A DNA stretch of 9,858 bases. Origin: JAIPIY01 sp964489785. GTDB lineage: Bacteria > Patescibacteriota > Minisyncoccia > Phycocordibacterales > UBA1006. A program made the translations under genes and the position numbers. The stretch covers positions 1 through 9,858 of the forward strand of contig CAZAZY010000023.1 of assembly GCA_964489785.1 (NCBI GenBank), read 5' to 3'. Shown here piece after piece: positions 1-6,828 of this stretch. The notes under the pieces were generated by a model. The model was not told the origin of the DNA and searched no databases. It worked only from the letters and a program-made list of their open reading frames with translations. Position 1 is the stretch's first letter, and every line of letters begins with the position of its first letter.

Positions 1-65
1 AGCGTGACCGAATTAGTTTGTCTATTAAAAAAGATAATCCTGAATTTATTGTTCAAAAGCAATAA
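1..65 (+). CDS. 3' end of an S1 RNA-binding-domain protein (partial)
   Basis: Only the last 20 codons are visible, ending at TAA 63-65. They read DRISLSIKKDNPEFIVQKQ-stop. The stretch R-I-S-L-S-I-K-K is the usual last strand of an S1 (OB-fold) domain, as in the repeats of ribosomal protein S1, so this is probably the C-terminus of an S1-like ribosomal protein. PNPase and other S1-domain proteins end in a similar way and cannot be excluded from 20 residues. It is followed within 20 nt by a hairpin terminator, which agrees with a real gene end. Confidence 0.5.
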   Translation, partial: RDRISLSIKKDNPEFIVQKQ

Positions 66-82
66 TATTCGATGTGACGTGA

Positions 83-121
83 AAAATAAAAACCAAGCAA
101 ATTTTGCTTGGTTTTTATTTT
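83..121. terminator. Bidirectional intrinsic terminator between convergent genes
   Basis: Arms 83-101 and 103-121 are fully complementary (19 bp) around T102, with core CCAAGCAAA / TTTGCTTGG. The outer part of each arm is an A-tract on one side and a T-tract on the other, so transcripts from either strand form a hairpin followed by a U-run. It lies between the S1-domain gene (stop at 65, plus strand) and the gene ending at 129 (minus strand), so it can terminate both. Confidence 0.85.
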
Positions 122-128
122 GTAGTAT

Positions 129-584
129 TTAGTCGATTCGCGTTCCACCCTTGCTTTCATTTTCTTCTTCATCGCCGAGGTCTGCAAATTGTTGATCAGG
201 GTCGAATGTTTGACTATAAGCCCTTTCAAGTTTTTGTCTTTTTGTTTCCTCTATTCCGTTTTCTTTGATAGATTTTTTTCTTGCTATTTTAATATGTACG
301 GGATCTAATGAGTCAAGAGCAATTCTTTTTGCCTCTTCTCGTGTGGTTTCGGTAAAAGAAACATATTCGCCAGTTTTTGTACTTTCTATTCCAAGGTTTT
401 TAATAATACCTGTGGTAGCTTTGGATTGATCAAAGCTGTTTGATTCAAGATATTGCAATATTTCTGAAAAATATGCTGGGTCAACACCTGGTGGAACATC
501 AAGTCCAGATTCTAGAGAAGTGGGCTTGCTGGTAGTTTCCTCTTCGCCTTTTGGTTTTAAAAATCGTTTAAAAAAGTTTTCCAT
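129..584 (-). CDS. Small charged soluble protein, function unknown
   Basis: This encodes 151 aa. I do not recognise a family. The protein is hydrophilic with no signal peptide or membrane segment. It starts with a basic, Phe-rich stretch (MENFFKRFLKPKGEEE), followed by a Ser/Thr/Pro-rich linker to about residue 35, a likely helical middle part, a Lys/Arg/Glu-rich helical part around 80-120, and an acidic tail (DLGDEEENE). It probably acts in the cytoplasm. The ATG at 582-584 is well chosen because an extended -10 box ends 6 nt upstream, so the mRNA should begin at or next to the start codon. It is convergent with the S1-domain gene and divergent from the membrane-protein gene at 810. It is likely a real gene given its own promoter and shared terminator, but only lineage-specific homologues are expected. 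Confidence 0.75.
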   Translation of the reverse strand: MENFFKRFLKPKGEEETTSKPTSLESGLDVPPGVDPAYFSEILQYLESNSFDQSKATTGIIKNLGIESTKTGEYVSFTETTREEAKRIALDSLDPVHIKIARKKSIKENGIEETKRQKLERAYSQTFDPDQQFADLGDEEENESKGGTRID

Positions 585-590
585 AATTAA

Positions 591-599
591 ATTATATCA
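591..599 (-). promoter_or_regulatory. Extended -10 promoter of the 129-584 gene
   Basis: On the minus strand this reads TGATATAAT, a perfect TATAAT preceded by the TGn extension. The hexamer ends at 591 and the ATG begins at 584, leaving exactly 6 nt. Transcription would start on the A of the ATG. No good -35 hexamer is visible at the usual distance. Confidence 0.7.
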
Positions 600-642
600 T
601 AATTTAAAAAAATGAAAAAAGTCGGTGGGGGGCTATCTTCTG

Positions 643-705
643 AATCCACATGCATACCATATTTTGACGGTCGTCAAAATATGGTATGCATGTGGTGGAT
701 TTTTT
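643..705. repeat. Perfect 24-bp inverted repeat with 2-nt spacer, followed by a T-run
   Basis: Arms 646-669 and 672-695 are perfectly complementary over 24 bp, separated only by GT (670-671). An alternative outer pairing of AATCCAC (643-649) with GTGGATT (695-701) would lengthen the stem and put it directly before TTTT at 702-705, giving it the look of a plus-strand intrinsic terminator. However, it lies in a divergent spacer with no plus-strand gene upstream to terminate. It ends 12-18 bp before the -35 box of the 810 gene. Alternatives are an operator for a dimeric regulator, the end of a short unannotated RNA, or a small mobile palindromic element. No protein-coding content is apparent in 585-712. 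Confidence 0.75.
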
Positions 706-712
706 ATAAAGA

Positions 713-740
713 TTGACTTTCTGTCCGTATGTGTTACCAT
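713..740 (+). promoter_or_regulatory. Sigma70-type promoter of the 810 gene
   Basis: The -35 box TTGACT (713-718) and the -10 box TACCAT (735-740) are 16 bp apart, and the -10 carries a TGT extension (732-734). The predicted start is near 747, giving a leader of about 63 nt. This is the only promoter in the window with a clear -35 box and a long leader. Confidence 0.65.
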
Positions 741-773
741 GGTTGTAAATCAAATCACTTCATCTTTCACCAG

Positions 774-791
774 AAGAACTGCAAAGTTCTT
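774..791 (+). promoter_or_regulatory. Small leader hairpin with GCAA tetraloop in the 5' UTR
   Basis: AAGAACT (774-780) pairs with AGTTCTT (785-791) around the loop GCAA (781-784), a GNRA-type tetraloop. It sits in the predicted leader of the 810 gene, 18 nt before the ATG. A direct repeat CTTTCAC occurs at 764-770 and 789-795, flanking and overlapping it. It may affect translation or mRNA stability. No known riboswitch class is recognised. Confidence 0.4.
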
Positions 792-809
792 TCACAATCT
801 AATCACATC

Positions 810-1361
810 ATGGAAAATAAAAAAGATTTTTGGATCATCTCTATTCGCAAGGGATCAGTTTGGTCAGCGGTTATATTTTTGTTGGGATGTATGGTAATGG
901 GATCGCTTCATTTTTTTATTGGAGCGCCTATTCTCAAAGAGATATATTCACATTCGGAACAAGGCCTTGTTATTGGTTGGGATATTGTCAAATTTGCAAG
1001 TATTCTTTTCGGGTATGCCTTGGTAATTTCGATGTTGATTCTACCTCATTTTGTTAATGTGTTTATCAAGATAAGAAGGATTGAACAGTATGGCTCCACT
1101 GATACCGATTCGGAAGTGCCACCATTGGTTAATCATCTATGCGATGGCATTGCCTTTAGCCTCATAGTCGGTTTTCTTATTCCTGGAATTTTTCTCTTGA
1201 TTGACAACGGTCCGTGGACAAGAAACATACTTTTGTTTACCGGTCCATCCTTTATGATATCTTTCATCGCTGGCTTCTTTTATTATGGAGTACGAGAAGA
1301 AATCAAGGTAAATAAAAAACCAGGAGATCAAAAAAGAGATCATGCTCTTGTGATATCCTGA
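810..1361 (+). CDS. Four-helix integral membrane protein, function unknown
   Basis: This encodes 183 aa from ATG 810. Four hydrophobic segments are visible: about residues 17-38, 59-86, 112-131 and 140-160. The N-terminus (MENKKDFW, RKG) and the C-terminal tail (REEIKVNKKPGDQKRDH) are rich in Lys/Arg, which predicts both ends in the cytoplasm. A short polar loop with acidic residues (about 92-105) follows a basic KIRR after helix 2. I cannot assign a family. The frame is open back to an ATG at 729, but that codon lies inside the promoter, upstream of the predicted transcript start, and no other ATG, GTG or TTG occurs in frame before 810. No Shine-Dalgarno precedes the ATG. The gene is monocistronic: own promoter, TGA at 1359-1361, terminator 20 nt later. 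Confidence 0.75.
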   Translation: MENKKDFWIISIRKGSVWSAVIFLLGCMVMGSLHFFIGAPILKEIYSHSEQGLVIGWDIVKFASILFGYALVISMLILPHFVNVFIKIRRIEQYGSTDTDSEVPPLVNHLCDGIAFSLIVGFLIPGIFLLIDNGPWTRNILLFTGPSFMISFIAGFFYYGVREEIKVNKKPGDQKRDHALVIS

Positions 1362-1381
1362 TGTTTTTGTGTTGAAGCATG

Positions 1382-1413
1382 CCCGTCGCCTTATCAGGTG
1401 ACGGGTTTTTTCT
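1382..1413 (+). terminator. Strong intrinsic terminator after the 810 gene
   Basis: CCCGTCGCCT (1382-1391) pairs with AGGTGACGGG (1396-1405), a 10-bp stem with one G-T pair and the loop TATC. A T-run starts at 1406 (TTTTTTCTTTT). It separates the membrane-protein gene from the next promoter. It also confirms that the TGA at 1359-1361 is read as a stop. Confidence 0.9.
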
Positions 1414-1442
1414 TTTATTCTCTACCATCTGTGTAGTTCTCA

Positions 1443-1451
1443 TGATACTAT
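1443..1451 (+). promoter_or_regulatory. Extended -10 promoter of the 1458 gene
   Basis: TGATACTAT, an extended -10 with hexamer TACTAT (1446-1451). Exactly 6 nt separate it from the ATG at 1458, predicting a leaderless transcript. No convincing -35 box is visible. Confidence 0.6.
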
Positions 1452-1457
1452 ATAGGT

Positions 1458-3353
1458 ATGGATAATGAAAAAGATTCACAATCTTCTCTGAAAAAGGCAA
1501 AGTTTTTTATACCAACAGCTTTGGATGAAAACCAGGAGTATAATCCTTTGTTTGATGTAAATAATACTATCGAACCTTCGCGTATTGTAAACAAAGAAGA
1601 TGAAGAACTAGTAAACGCACAGCAAGAAGATGTTGGCGGTATTTCTTTTTCTATTCCCAAGGAACAAGAAGGAGAAAATACTGTTGCGCCTGAAGAATCA
1701 CAAGGGTCAGTAATTGATGTTGATGTGTTAGAGCATGCGTCAGACCCTGCATTAGTTGATGTTCTTCGTGCTGGGGATATGGTTGCGGTAGAGCATCCTG
1801 AATTTGCCGATGCTTTGCATGCAGAAAAAGTTTCATTTGAAGATTATGAACGTGAACGACAAAAAGATCCTTTGCGTGATCCAATGCTGATGCCCAAAAA
1901 AGATTCTGCGATGCGAACCTATTTCAGTGATGTGCAGCATGTGACCACGACCAGTGACCCCACCACTATTGCAACCGTTTTTGATACTGTACACGAAGAA
2001 GAACAACAAAAAAAACAAGATTCAAAAATGGCAGTGAAAAATCTTTTGTATGGAGTTCTTTCTTTTATTTTTATCGCGTCTGCTGTCGGGATTGTAGTTT
2101 TTTTTGTTCTCCCTAAATTTACCAGTATCAATATCTTGCAACAAAATAATCAGTCTAATGCACAAACATTGTTACCAGCTGATGATCATGTAGTACTATC
2201 ATTTCCGTCAGGGATATTATTAGCAGATGCAACAATAAAAATACAAGAAGTTTTATTATCTGCATATAAATTCAATTCTTTTATCGCAGTGCACCCCGTT
2301 TTACCGGAGGGATTAGGAGAACGACCTTTTACCAGTAAGCAATTATTAGAAACTTTGCAAATCAAAGCCCCATTGGGATTTTTGGGTACGTTAGAAGAAA
2401 TACCATTTATGTATGGTATTTTTGCCGGTGCAAAAAATTATCCATTTATCGTGCTTCGGGTGAATGCATATGATAATGCATTTTCTGGAATGCAGATATG
2501 GGAAGATACATTAATTGCTGATGTAAAAAATCTTTTGGGGTTACCCGAAGATGCTTTGCGTATGACCTATGAACGTGCGCCTTTTGAAAATACTCTTTGG
2601 AAAAATCGTACTATTCGACGTGCCAGTTTTAATACCGCGTTAGTTTCCCGCGAAACAGATGCGATACCTCGGACATTTGAAAATATTCGATTAGAATCTT
2701 TGGTGATGTCAGATATTTTAATCTGGTATCCAGAAACAATTGTGTTGCAAGGGTCATACGTGCCTGCTGTTGAAGCAGAAGAAAACACCGAAGAATCTGT
2801 GGATGTATCTGAAACTGAAATTATTGTCGAAGGGTCACCCGTTACAGAACAGGGTGCAGACGAAACAATCGAAGAAAATGTTCTGGTCCAAGATGATGGA
2901 GTCATTGTTGGCGTGGTATTAGAAGAAGAAATTTCCGAACCAATTGTTTTTCCTATTGTATTTATCACTCCATCAGGAGATGAATTGATTATTGATAGAT
3001 CCAATCGTTGCCCCATATTGCCAGATTCAGTAGTGGAACAATCCGTACAGGGATTAGCGGTTCTGACATATCGCGTAAATGCATGTGCTCGTATTGGCGA
3101 AGAAGATGTTTTGGTTGCACAGACAAATTCTGTAGATGATATGGTGGTTAACTTTTTAGAATCTTTGGATCAGTATGTGGAAAAAATTATTTTAGATACA
3201 GAATCTCAATTTATACCCACCTATAGCGAAGGAGAAACAGTTTTGTTGTATACCTTTTTGAATGAAAATACGCTGTTGATTACCACACATGAGAGCGTGC
3301 TAGAAGAGGTAATCCGTCGTATGGCTAGATCGACATTTTTGCAATTTCGATAA
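1458..3353 (+). CDS. Large single-pass membrane protein with acidic, low-complexity cytoplasmic part, function unknown
   Basis: This encodes 631 aa. Residues 1-190 are hydrophilic, acidic and probably largely disordered. One strong membrane segment follows at about 194-220 (after MAVKNLLYG), with no cleavable signal, so the C-terminal two thirds should be outside the membrane. That part has two folded-looking stretches, about 230-435 and 495-631, joined by a Glu/Val-rich acidic linker (about 436-495). The only two cysteines are C518 and C543, both predicted extracytoplasmic and able to form one disulfide. Similar bitopic hypothetical proteins are frequent in Parcubacteria, but I recall no function. 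The start is supported by the extended -10 box 6 nt upstream. The DksA-like gene follows 39 nt later with its own promoter and no intervening terminator. A role in the cell envelope is inference only. Confidence 0.8.
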   Translation: MDNEKDSQSSLKKAKFFIPTALDENQEYNPLFDVNNTIEPSRIVNKEDEELVNAQQEDVGGISFSIPKEQEGENTVAPEESQGSVIDVDVLEHASDPALVDVLRAGDMVAVEHPEFADALHAEKVSFEDYERERQKDPLRDPMLMPKKDSAMRTYFSDVQHVTTTSDPTTIATVFDTVHEEEQQKKQDSKMAVKNLLYGVLSFIFIASAVGIVVFFVLPKFTSINILQQNNQSNAQTLLPADDHVVLSFPSGILLADATIKIQEVLLSAYKFNSFIAVHPVLPEGLGERPFTSKQLLETLQIKAPLGFLGTLEEIPFMYGIFAGAKNYPFIVLRVNAYDNAFSGMQIWEDTLIADVKNLLGLPEDALRMTYERAPFENTLWKNRTIRRASFNTALVSRETDAIPRTFENIRLESLVMSDILIWYPETIVLQGSYVPAVEAEENTEESVDVSETEIIVEGSPVTEQGADETIEENVLVQDDGVIVGVVLEEEISEPIVFPIVFITPSGDELIIDRSNRCPILPDSVVEQSVQGLAVLTYRVNACARIGEEDVLVAQTNSVDDMVVNFLESLDQYVEKIILDTESQFIPTYSEGETVLLYTFLNENTLLITTHESVLEEVIRRMARSTFLQFR

Positions 3354-3375
3354 GCTTCTCTTTTTATTTTCCCTG

Positions 3376-3384
3376 TGGTACACT
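3376..3384 (+). promoter_or_regulatory. Extended -10 promoter of the DksA-like gene
   Basis: TGGTACACT, with hexamer TACACT (3379-3384) preceded by TGG. Eight nt separate it from the ATG at 3393, so the transcript has at most a leader of a few nt. Its presence also argues against using the in-frame GTG at 3375, which would lie upstream of the transcript start. Confidence 0.55.
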
Positions 3385-3392
3385 TTTCTTAT

Positions 3393-3764
3393 ATGAAAAG
3401 AAATGATTTAGATATAGCACACTTTCAGAAGTTACTTGAAGAAGAACGAAATATTCTTTTGGGGGAATTAGGTGAAAGCGGACATCCAACAGGACAACAA
3501 AGTGATTGGGAAGCACAACCAGCACACCAAGATGTTCAAGAGCCAGATTTCGTTGATCAAGCAAATAATGTAATTGATTTCCAAGAAAGAATTGCATCAT
3601 TATCTGAATTAGAAATCCGACTAAAAGAAGTAGACAAGGCATTACAGAAGATTGCATTGAATGATGGCACATTTGGTATTTGTGAAATATCGGGTGAACC
3701 AATTGAAATAGAACGACTAGAAGCAAATCCAGCTGCACCGACTTCTATTGCACACATGCAATAA
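3393..3764 (+). CDS. DksA/TraR-family RNA polymerase-binding protein with degenerate zinc finger
   Basis: This encodes 123 aa from ATG 3393. The family binds the secondary channel of RNA polymerase and changes initiation at many promoters, often with ppGpp. Visible here are a long helical hairpin (about residues 5-90) and, at the coiled-coil tip, D52-F-V-D55-Q-A57, which matches the DxxDxA tip motif that DksA uses at the polymerase active site. The C-terminal finger keeps the family frame (G-x-C, then G-E-P-I, R-L-E-A-N-P-A-A). Of the four metal-binding positions, however, only C97 is Cys; the others are S100, S118 and H121, with the normal 17-residue gap between the two pairs. Zinc binding is therefore probably lost or weak, as in zinc-free DksA paralogues. 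Length is close to the usual 120-150 aa. The gene has its own promoter and a terminator after it. Confidence 0.88.
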   Translation: MKRNDLDIAHFQKLLEEERNILLGELGESGHPTGQQSDWEAQPAHQDVQEPDFVDQANNVIDFQERIASLSELEIRLKEVDKALQKIALNDGTFGICEISGEPIEIERLEANPAAPTSIAHMQ

Positions 3765-3783
3765 AAAGAATCTTTTTAAAAAA

Positions 3784-3820
3784 ACCCCCACTGTAATTCT
3801 ATTATGGCGGGTATTTTTTT
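3784..3820 (+). terminator. Imperfect intrinsic terminator after the DksA-like gene
   Basis: ACCC (3784-3787) pairs with GGGT (3809-3812), CCA (3788-3790) with TGG (3805-3807), and TAAT (3794-3797) with ATTA (3801-3804), around the loop TCT. There is a CTG bulge on the left arm and a single C on the right. A T-run follows at 3814-3820. It separates the DksA-like gene from comM. Confidence 0.75.
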
Positions 3821-3833
3821 GTGCACACTATTC

Positions 3834-3862
3834 TTGTATATTTATTTTATTTTTTATACAAT
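3834..3862 (+). promoter_or_regulatory. Promoter of the comM gene
   Basis: A weak -35 box TTGTAT (3834-3839) and a -10 box TACAAT (3857-3862) are spaced by 17 bp, directly downstream of the terminator. The -10 ends 10 nt before the ATG at 3873, predicting a leader of about 4 nt or less. Confidence 0.5.
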
Positions 3863-3872
3863 ATATGTGTCT

Positions 3873-5405
3873 ATGGCATTTGCTCGTGTATATTCTGCAC
3901 AACCACATGTGACACAGGGAACCCTGATAACCGTCGAGGTTGATTTGGCAACAGGACTCAATGCATTTACGTTGGTGGGATTACCCGACAAAGCTGTCGA
4001 AGAATCTCGAGATCGTGTTGGGTCTGCATTAAAAAATTCTGGCTTCTCCTCTCCAAAACATACGAATCAAAAAACAGTTGTTTCTCTGGCTCCCGCAGAA
4101 GTAAAAAAAGAAGGTTCATTTTTTGATGTTCCTATTGCGTTGGGATATTTGATAGCATCCGAAGAATTATCTTTCGATCCCGAAAAGAAATTATTTGTTG
4201 GTGAACTGGCATTAAACGGAGAATTGCAACCTATCCGTGGCGCATTATTATTAGCACAAATGGCACTACGAGAAGGATTTACCGAATTGTATGTTCCTGC
4301 ACATAATGCAAAAGAAGCTGCATTGGTTTCTGGAATCACGGTATATCCTGTGCGCACATTGTCTGATATTGTGCGTCATTTGCAACCCAAACAAAATGCC
4401 GAATCAGCGGAAATGTTTTCACTGGCTCCGCAACCAGAAACAGTATTAGATATTTCACAGTATGTTCCGCCTATCTCTTTTGATGATGTACAAAGCCAAG
4501 AACATGCAAAACGAGGATTAGAAATCGCTGCAGCTGGTGGGCACAATGTTGGTATGTATGGACCACCTGGTACAGGAAAAACTATGTTGGCACGAGCTTT
4601 TTCTGGAATCTTGCCACCATTATCACGAGATGAAATATTGGAAATTACAGGAATTCATTCTTTGTCTGGAACATTAGACAAAGAAGTCATCATGCATCCG
4701 CCGTTTCGTTCACCGCATCATACGTCCAGCCATATTGCCGTAATAGGTGGTGGATCAATTCCAAAACCCGGTGAAGTTACATTGGCACACAAAGGAGTTT
4801 TGTTTCTCGATGAATTTCCTGAATTTGATAAACGGGTGATTGAATCATTGCGACAACCATTAGAAGATCGTCATGTATATATTTCTCGTGCACATGGTAG
4901 TGCAAAATTTCCTGCACATTTTTTATTGGTGTCAGCGATGAATCCGTGCCCTTGTGGATTTTTTGGATCACGAAAAAAGACCTGCGTATGTAGTCCCAGT
5001 GCAATTGCACGATATAAACGTAAAATTTCTGGACCTATTATGGATCGTATTGATATTTGGCTCGAAGTGGAACATGTAGATTACGATACATTATCAGGCG
5101 ACAGAAAACCGGATACACAGGCAACGCAAGAATCAATAAAAAAACGTGTAGAAAATGCCAGACAAAAACAATATCAAAGATATAATAAGAAAAATAGCGA
5201 ATTAACCGCAAAAGATATTCAAAAAATTCATTTAGATGAAAATGTAAAAAAGATATTGCAAACCAGTGCAGAAAAATTATCACTTTCTCCACGTGCGTAT
5301 CATCGTGTTATAAAATTGGCACGAACCATCGCAGATTTGGATGAATCCGAAGAAATACAAGAGTCACATGTACTAGAGGCTTTGCAATATCGCCCAAAAA
5401 TGTAG
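3873..5405 (+). CDS. comM: ComM/YifB-family AAA+ ATPase (Mg-chelatase-like)
   Basis: This encodes 510 aa, the usual family length. ComM forms a hexameric ring that drives branch migration when incoming single-stranded DNA recombines during natural transformation; YifB is the E. coli name. The N-terminal Lon-protease-like (ChlI) domain starts at the typical AFARVYSAQ and contains LVGLPDKAVEESRDRV and a following EVKKEGSFFDVPIALGYL stretch. The AAA+ core has Walker A GPPGTGKT at 230-237, Walker B VLFLDE ending at D313-E314, the sensor-1 region SAMNPCPCG from 354, a Cys pair C371/C373, and a probable arginine finger at R392 in GPIMDRIDIW. The Mg_chelatase_C domain closes the protein. It is often misannotated as magnesium chelatase. 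The frame is open back to ATG 3804, but that codon lies in the preceding terminator stem, and the 23 extra residues do not fit the family N-terminus. It probably acts in the cytoplasm with the cell's DNA-uptake machinery, which is not in this window. Confidence 0.95.
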   Translation: MAFARVYSAQPHVTQGTLITVEVDLATGLNAFTLVGLPDKAVEESRDRVGSALKNSGFSSPKHTNQKTVVSLAPAEVKKEGSFFDVPIALGYLIASEELSFDPEKKLFVGELALNGELQPIRGALLLAQMALREGFTELYVPAHNAKEAALVSGITVYPVRTLSDIVRHLQPKQNAESAEMFSLAPQPETVLDISQYVPPISFDDVQSQEHAKRGLEIAAAGGHNVGMYGPPGTGKTMLARAFSGILPPLSRDEILEITGIHSLSGTLDKEVIMHPPFRSPHHTSSHIAVIGGGSIPKPGEVTLAHKGVLFLDEFPEFDKRVIESLRQPLEDRHVYISRAHGSAKFPAHFLLVSAMNPCPCGFFGSRKKTCVCSPSAIARYKRKISGPIMDRIDIWLEVEHVDYDTLSGDRKPDTQATQESIKKRVENARQKQYQRYNKKNSELTAKDIQKIHLDENVKKILQTSAEKLSLSPRAYHRVIKLARTIADLDESEEIQESHVLEALQYRPKM

Positions 5406-5456
5406 TTATAGATGATATGTAATATTGATTTTGAAAAAGACAGATGTTGAGGATTT

Positions 5457-5465
5457 TGTTATAAT
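5457..5465 (+). promoter_or_regulatory. Extended -10 promoter of the M29 aminopeptidase gene
   Basis: TGTTATAAT, a perfect TATAAT (5460-5465) preceded by TGT. Nine nt separate it from the ATG at 5475, predicting at most a very short leader. No terminator is visible between comM and this box, so read-through from comM is possible. Confidence 0.65.
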
Positions 5466-5474
5466 CATCAGCAT

Positions 5475-6740
5475 ATGAAAAAAAATATTCAAAACACACA
5501 GCAAAAACCATACCATCCACCACAAAAAGTTTTAGAAAAATATGCGCATGTGTTGGTTAACTTTGCATTAAATTCTGGCAAGGGAATCAAACGTGGAGAC
5601 GTGGTACGTATTGTATGTCCCGAATCTGCAAAACCACTGTATGCAGAATTAAAAAAAGCAGTCATTAAATCAGGCGGGCATGTCATTGGAAATTATGTTC
5701 CCGATGATATTGGTATGGATGACCGCCCATTGAATATGTCAAAAGATTTTTTTGATTATGCCGATGAATCGCAGGTAAACTTTTTTCCTAAGAAATATCT
5801 TCGCGCAATGGCAGATACCATTGATCATCAGATTTCAATTATCTCCGAAGCCAACAAACATGCTTTGCACGGTGTAGATCCAAAGAAAATTATGCAATCA
5901 GGTCGTGCAGTGAAACCCTTTCGTGATTGGTTAACCAAAAAAGAAAACGCAGGAAAATTTACCTGGACATTAGGGCTATATGGCACGCAGGCGATGGCAG
6001 ACGAAGCAAATCTGTCAGTACAAGAATATTGGGATCAGATTATCCGTGCATGTTATCTGGATAAAAAAGACCCAATCATTGTATGGAAAAAATTGTATGC
6101 AGATATGGCTGTGTATGAAAAGAAATTAAATGAAATTACAAAAAAGACAGAAAAATTCCATATCATTGGGCCTGATATTGACTTGTGGATTACCCCAGGA
6201 GAAAAAAGAAAATTCATAGGCGGTTCAGGGCGTAATATTCCATCATTTGAATTATTTACATCTCCTGATTGGCGAGGAACACAGGGTTGGGTAAAATTCA
6301 ATCAACCATTATATAGATATGGTAATTTAATTACGGATATTTTCTTGCGATTTGAAAAGGGTCTGGTAGTAGAAGCAACTGCCAGTAAAAACCAACACGT
6401 ATTGCGTGAAATGATTGCAGTTCCAGGTGCAAACAAAGTTGGAGAATGGTCATTAACTGACAAACGGTTATCGCGAATTACCAAATTCATGGCCGAAACA
6501 TTGTTTGATGAAAATATGGGTGGACCACAGGGAAATACACATATTGCGGTTGGGATGTCTTATCATGATTGTTATGATGGTGACCCAACAAAAGTTTCAT
6601 CAGCGGGTTGGAAAAAATTGGGATTCAATGATTCTTCCGTGCATACTGATATTATTTCTACAACCCCACGAACAGTAGTTGCACACACAAAAGATGGAAA
6701 AGAAATTGTTATTTACAAAAATGGTCAGTTTGTTTTTTAA
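5475..6740 (+). CDS. Aminopeptidase, peptidase family M29
   Basis: This encodes 421 aa, close to the 360-415 usual for the family. M29 enzymes (AmpS, AmpT, PepS, aminopeptidase II) are dimeric, two-metal exopeptidases that remove N-terminal residues from peptides in the cytoplasm. All metal ligands can be placed: E259 in NIPSFELFTSPD, E324 in NKVGEWSL, H356 and Y363 in THIAVGMSY, and H390 and D392 in SSVHTDIIS. Their spacing agrees with characterised members (7 between the His and Tyr, 2 between the last His and Asp). There is no signal peptide, so it should be cytoplasmic. The first 18 or so residues (KKNIQNTQQKPYHPPQ) look like a flexible, lineage-specific extension. The start is supported by the extended -10 box. 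A role in recycling scavenged peptides would fit a cell with limited biosynthesis, but that is inference. In the 88-nt gap after it I see the next gene's promoter and no clear terminator. Confidence 0.93.
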   Translation: MKKNIQNTQQKPYHPPQKVLEKYAHVLVNFALNSGKGIKRGDVVRIVCPESAKPLYAELKKAVIKSGGHVIGNYVPDDIGMDDRPLNMSKDFFDYADESQVNFFPKKYLRAMADTIDHQISIISEANKHALHGVDPKKIMQSGRAVKPFRDWLTKKENAGKFTWTLGLYGTQAMADEANLSVQEYWDQIIRACYLDKKDPIIVWKKLYADMAVYEKKLNEITKKTEKFHIIGPDIDLWITPGEKRKFIGGSGRNIPSFELFTSPDWRGTQGWVKFNQPLYRYGNLITDIFLRFEKGLVVEATASKNQHVLREMIAVPGANKVGEWSLTDKRLSRITKFMAETLFDENMGGPQGNTHIAVGMSYHDCYDGDPTKVSSAGWKKLGFNDSSVHTDIISTTPRTVVAHTKDGKEIVIYKNGQFVF

Positions 6741-6811
6741 ACTAGAATCTTGTCATTCGTAACGAGAAGCTAACTGTTTTCCCCATATTGCTATTGTTTT
6801 ATTTTTCTTTC

Positions 6812-6820
6812 TGGTATACT
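6812..6820 (+). promoter_or_regulatory. Extended -10 promoter of the envelope gene block
   Basis: TGGTATACT, with hexamer TATACT (6815-6820) preceded by TGG. Eight nt separate it from the ATG at 6829, predicting a (near-)leaderless message that probably runs through the genes at 6829, 7141 and 7500. Confidence 0.65.
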
Positions 6821-6828
6821 GAACGTAT

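Noticed and set aside
729..809. Upstream in-frame ATG adding 27 residues to the four-helix membrane protein
   Set aside because: It lies between the -35 and -10 boxes, so it should not be transcribed, and the extra residues encode the leader hairpin region.
625..897. 90-aa plus-strand reading frame across the palindrome
   Set aside because: Half of it is the inverted repeat, promoter and leader. It overlaps the 810 gene in another frame and has no protein-like features.
1359..1400. TGA read as Gly (recoded genome)
   Set aside because: Read-through would enter a strong intrinsic terminator at once. A second TGA forms an ATGA stop/start overlap at 7500-7503.
2567..3016. 149-aa minus-strand reading frame, Ser/Thr-rich and fibre-like in appearance
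   Set aside because: It is antisense to the acidic linker of the 1458 gene. The Ser/Thr/Val content comes from complementing Glu/Asp/Asn codons, and no promoter is seen.
3375..3392. GTG start giving six extra residues (MVHFSY) on the DksA-like protein
   Set aside because: The GTG lies within the extended -10 box and before the predicted transcript start; ATG 3393 gives the normal family N-terminus.
3804..3872. Upstream ATG adding a hydrophobic 23-residue segment to ComM
   Set aside because: It starts at the right arm of a terminator hairpin and crosses the -10 box. ComM is cytoplasmic and its family begins near the second Met (AFARVYSA).
6741..6790. Possible terminator after the M29 gene (TCGT/ACGA pairing near 6757-6765)
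   Set aside because: The pairing is about 4 bp with a loop too short to form, and no T-run follows it.
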